Source: Chloroflexota bacterium
GTDB taxonomy: Bacteria; Chloroflexota; UBA11872; VXNJ01
Assembly (NCBI GenBank): GCA_026708165.1
Contig: JAPOVO010000294.1
Span: 2,530 to 13,082 of the forward strand
Length of the DNA: 10,553 bases
Reading direction: 5' to 3'
Shown here: piece by piece, positions 8,611 through 10,553 of the stretch
Numbering within the stretch: position 1 is the first letter of the stretch
Layout of the letters: every line of letters begins with the position of its first letter
Position numbers and translations under genes: made by a program
The notes under the pieces: model-generated
Told to the model about the DNA's origin: nothing
What the model saw: the letters and a program-made list of their open reading frames with translations, nothing else
Databases searched by the model: none

Positions 8611-8633
8611 GCTCCAGGCAGTCCGCTTGGAGC
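8611..8633 (+). terminator. Hairpin between convergent amt and DUF402 genes
   Basis: GCTCCAGGC and GCTTGGAGC form a 9-bp stem with one G-U wobble (G8617 with U8627 in plus-strand RNA) around a 5-base loop AGTCC. It starts 38 bases after the amt stop and ends 2 bases before the DUF402 stop. No T tract follows on either strand, so it may be an RNA 3'-end stabiliser or a Rho-associated end rather than a classical intrinsic terminator. Confidence 0.4.
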
Positions 8634-8635
8634 GA

Positions 8636-9337
8636 CTACCGCGCGTTCGCGTCGCTTATCTCGGCCCAGTTGTCGGGAAGGCTCGGAACCGGCCAGCCAG
8701 GATCGGGACGCCACTCCTCCCATCCGTCGCAAAAGGGCGGCCCGCCGCTATCGATAACGTTCACCACTCGGTCCGCTTCAGCGCGCACCGACGCCGCCTG
8801 TTCGTCCGTGAAGAATCCCCGGCTGACCAGCTCCTCGAACTCGTCCAGGTCCTTCAATTCCCACGACAAATCTGGCCGCACCACCATATCCAGCGCGTAG
8901 TCGTGAGTCCGGATTCCCTCCACAGTGCGGCGCACCGGCGACTGGAAGTTGATGTACCAGAATCGGAACCGCCAGTCCGCCGTCCAGAAAAGCCAGATCG
9001 AATGCCAGCTTCCGATGGGCGTAAGCGTCAGGACGTGCTGATTGGGTGACACCTCCTCGTGAAACTCCGCCACGCCCGGTTCCAGCATCTTCATGTACAG
9101 ATCGATCCGCTCGGACAACTCGATGGAGCGGCGATTCTCGACGCCGCAAGAGACGATCCGCGTATTGGGATGCGAGTACAGCGCTAGGCGCTCCGGCACG
9201 TCCTCGACGACCGTGACTGGACGTAAAGCGCCGATCCTTTCACCCCACATTTCCTGCTGGAGTATTTGTGTGCCCGGTCTCCAGCGCACGAGATCACTCA
9301 CTTCTCGAACCTTCTCCATACCCACACGCGTCAACAC
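8636..9337 (-). CDS. DUF402 domain protein (possible phosphohydrolase)
   Basis: The 233-residue product carries a DUF402 domain at about residues 105-195. Its pattern is WRFRFWYINFQSPVRR (122-137), then D146, Asp150-Met-Val-Val, the ELKDLDEFEEL stretch (160-170) and GFFTDEQ. Some DUF402 proteins act as nucleoside tri- or diphosphatases; the conserved WY-N and Asp residues agree with that, but activity here is inference. The first 100 residues are not recognised. A Trp/Pro-rich tail GWEEWRPDPGWPVPSLP closes the protein. The start is uncertain: GTG at 9337 has GGAAG about 10 bases upstream, and ATG at 9319 (residue 7) has only a weak GTGGGT. An in-frame stop at 9379-9377 excludes a long extension. 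It converges on amt and is divergent from the lipoprotein gene. Confidence 0.82.
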   Translation of the reverse strand: MLTRVGMEKVREVSDLVRWRPGTQILQQEMWGERIGALRPVTVVEDVPERLALYSHPNTRIVSCGVENRRSIELSERIDLYMKMLEPGVAEFHEEVSPNQHVLTLTPIGSWHSIWLFWTADWRFRFWYINFQSPVRRTVEGIRTHDYALDMVVRPDLSWELKDLDEFEELVSRGFFTDEQAASVRAEADRVVNVIDSGGPPFCDGWEEWRPDPGWPVPSLPDNWAEISDANAR

Positions 9338-9526
9338 CGAGAATACGCTTCCGTGCCCGAGTGGATACCCTCCGATTCAGAAGGTCTCTGAGAAAATGGA
9401 ACGATTTCATCCAGCCACGCGTATTGTCTAATTGAGACCTACCATCAGCTTGGCTCTCGCCGCCGAAAATCAGCAAAGGTGTACTATCCCCAGGAAAAAC
9501 CGGGGCAAACCGGGACGGAGAACCAC

Positions 9527-10553
9527 ATGACCGACACTCCTAAGAACGTCACTTTGAACGCGCTCCGGCCCTGGCGCGTGCACGCAGTTTTCCTGCTTCT
9601 CCTCGCCGCCGCGCTCGCGCTGACGGCCTGCCTCGGCGAGGGCGATGAGGAGTCCGCCATGACGGACATGGCCGTACTCCCTCAGTCGGGGGACCGCATG
9701 GTCATAAAGGAAGTGCCCGTCGAAAGAATCGTCGAAGTGCCCGTTGAGGTGGTCGTCGAAAAAATGGTCACAGCGGCACCCGCGGCTATGGCGGCCGAGA
9801 AAGTCGTTGTGCAAGAGTCGGAGGCACAGCAGGCAGCCCCGGCGCAGGCGGCTGGGTCCGGCGCCCTCCAGGACATCGGCGACACGCAGCAGCAGACCAA
9901 CCAGTTCGCCATCCAGAAACGCATAATCATCTACACCGTCGACATGACTCTGGAGATCGTCGACGTGGCAACCTCCGTCGACGAGGTCGGCGCGATGGCC
10001 CGCGAGATGGGCGGCTGGATCGTCTCCACCAGCCGTGCCGAGCGCCACGTTGGGTTCATCTCCATTCGCGTACCCGCCGAGCGCCTCGACGAGGCCGTTG
10101 CTCGACTGAGAGGAATGGCCGTCGACGTGCAGGCCGAAAATGCCAGCAGCAGGGACGTTACCGACGAATACGTCGACCTCACCTCGCGCCTCGGCAATCT
10201 GGAGGCAACCGAGACCGCTCTGCTCCGGCTGTTCGACCGCGCCGCCACGGTCGAGGAAGCGCTCGACGTTCAGCGGACGTTGTCCAATGTTCAGGGCGAA
10301 ATCGAGGTCATCAAGGGCCGTATCAACTTCCTTGAGCAGACCTCCGCGTTCTCGCTGATCAATGTCACCCTCGTCCTGGAGCCGCAGGACATGGAGATAG
10401 ATGCCGGCGGCGACCAGGTCGCCGGGGTCGGCCAGCCCGTGCAGTTCCGCGCCTTCTTCAAGCCGCCCGAAGGCATCGACTACTTCTCATTCGTCTGGGA
10501 CTTCGGCGACGGCTCCGGGCCTTACTACAGCGACCGGACGGCGCCCACCGCCG
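9527..10553 (+). CDS. DUF4349 lipoprotein with PKD domain (partial, 3' end missing)
   Basis: The reading frame is open to the window edge, so only the first 342 residues are visible. ATG at 9527 is preceded by GGAG at 6 bases. A signal peptide (about 16-34) ends in the lipobox LTAC with Cys35 as the lipidation site. A Val/Glu/Pro-rich repeat (KEVPVERIVEVPVEVVVEK, 61-79) and an Ala/Gln-rich linker follow. A DUF4349 domain fills about 128-283: a strand-rich part (RIIIYTVDMTLEIVD, GGWIVSTSR, ISIRVPAERLDEAVARL), then a predicted coiled-coil (DLTSRLGNLEATETALLRL and onward to INFLEQ). From about 291 a PKD-type beta-sandwich begins, with WDFGDGSG (324-331). DUF4349 proteins are membrane or lipid-anchored surface proteins of unknown role. 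PKD domains mediate extracellular contacts. A TCTAAT (9427-9432) is a possible -10 box, but no good -35 box accompanies it. Confidence 0.88.
   Translation, partial: MTDTPKNVTLNALRPWRVHAVFLLLLAAALALTACLGEGDEESAMTDMAVLPQSGDRMVIKEVPVERIVEVPVEVVVEKMVTAAPAAMAAEKVVVQESEAQQAAPAQAAGSGALQDIGDTQQQTNQFAIQKRIIIYTVDMTLEIVDVATSVDEVGAMAREMGGWIVSTSRAERHVGFISIRVPAERLDEAVARLRGMAVDVQAENASSRDVTDEYVDLTSRLGNLEATETALLRLFDRAATVEEALDVQRTLSNVQGEIEVIKGRINFLEQTSAFSLINVTLVLEPQDMEIDAGGDQVAGVGQPVQFRAFFKPPEGIDYFSFVWDFGDGSGPYYSDRTAPTA

Noticed and set aside
8574..8631. TCCAAGCG / CGCTTGGA inverted repeat
   Set aside because: An 8-bp stem with a 42-base loop; the nested 8611-8633 hairpin is shorter-range and more convincing.
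9470..10048. 192-codon minus-strand open frame
   Set aside because: It is His/Asp/Gly-rich antisense of the DUF4349 lipoprotein, which has a signal peptide, lipobox and domain on the plus strand.

Overview
The window is high-GC bacterial chromosome. It has a conventional housekeeping and transport half and a more irregular left half. Several traits point to Chloroflexota, probably a Dehalococcoidia/SAR202-like lineage from an environmental genome: a lipoprotein with a Val/Glu/Pro-rich repeat ahead of a DUF4349 domain, a DUF402 protein with a Trp/Pro-rich tail, a LysM protein with long PTPTP-type linkers, and an acetolactate-synthase-like orphan beside a Gfo/Idh/MocA dehydrogenase. This placement is an inference from protein style, not from a phylogenetic marker. 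No rRNA, tRNA, CRISPR array, transposase or phage gene was seen.

Layout from left to right: a small membrane/coiled-coil protein (18-338, minus) and a membrane-anchored LysM protein (551-1963, minus). Next is a divergent intergenic region holding a large imperfect inverted repeat that can fold into a three-way junction (1997-2089), then NADH pyrophosphatase NudC (2219-3148, plus). A Gfo/Idh/MocA oxidoreductase (3197-4213, minus) converges on NudC, with a NYN-domain putative ribonuclease 40 bp upstream on the same strand (4254-4880, minus). Upstream of the NYN gene, a non-coding block holds two copies of a double-hairpin repeat with a good sigma70-type promoter between them. A thiamine-diphosphate enzyme (5334-6947, plus) and an ammonium transporter (7164-8573, plus) follow. 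A hairpin and a convergent DUF402 protein (8636-9337, minus) come next, then a divergent DUF4349 + PKD lipoprotein that runs off the right edge (9527-10553, plus).

The genes do not form one obvious pathway. Amt imports ammonium. NudC hydrolyses NAD(H) or removes NAD caps from RNA. The dehydrogenase and the ThDP enzyme look catabolic or biosynthetic with unknown substrates. The LysM protein and the lipoprotein act at the cell surface.

The most unusual signals are non-coding. One is the three-way-junction inverted repeat at 1997-2089. The other is the tandem hairpin element at 4898-5073, whose two copies show a compensatory base-pair change. The near copy would form almost the whole 5' leader of the NYN-ribonuclease mRNA, and segments of that leader can pair in mutually exclusive ways, including with the ribosome binding site. 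No complete new defence or mobile system is visible.
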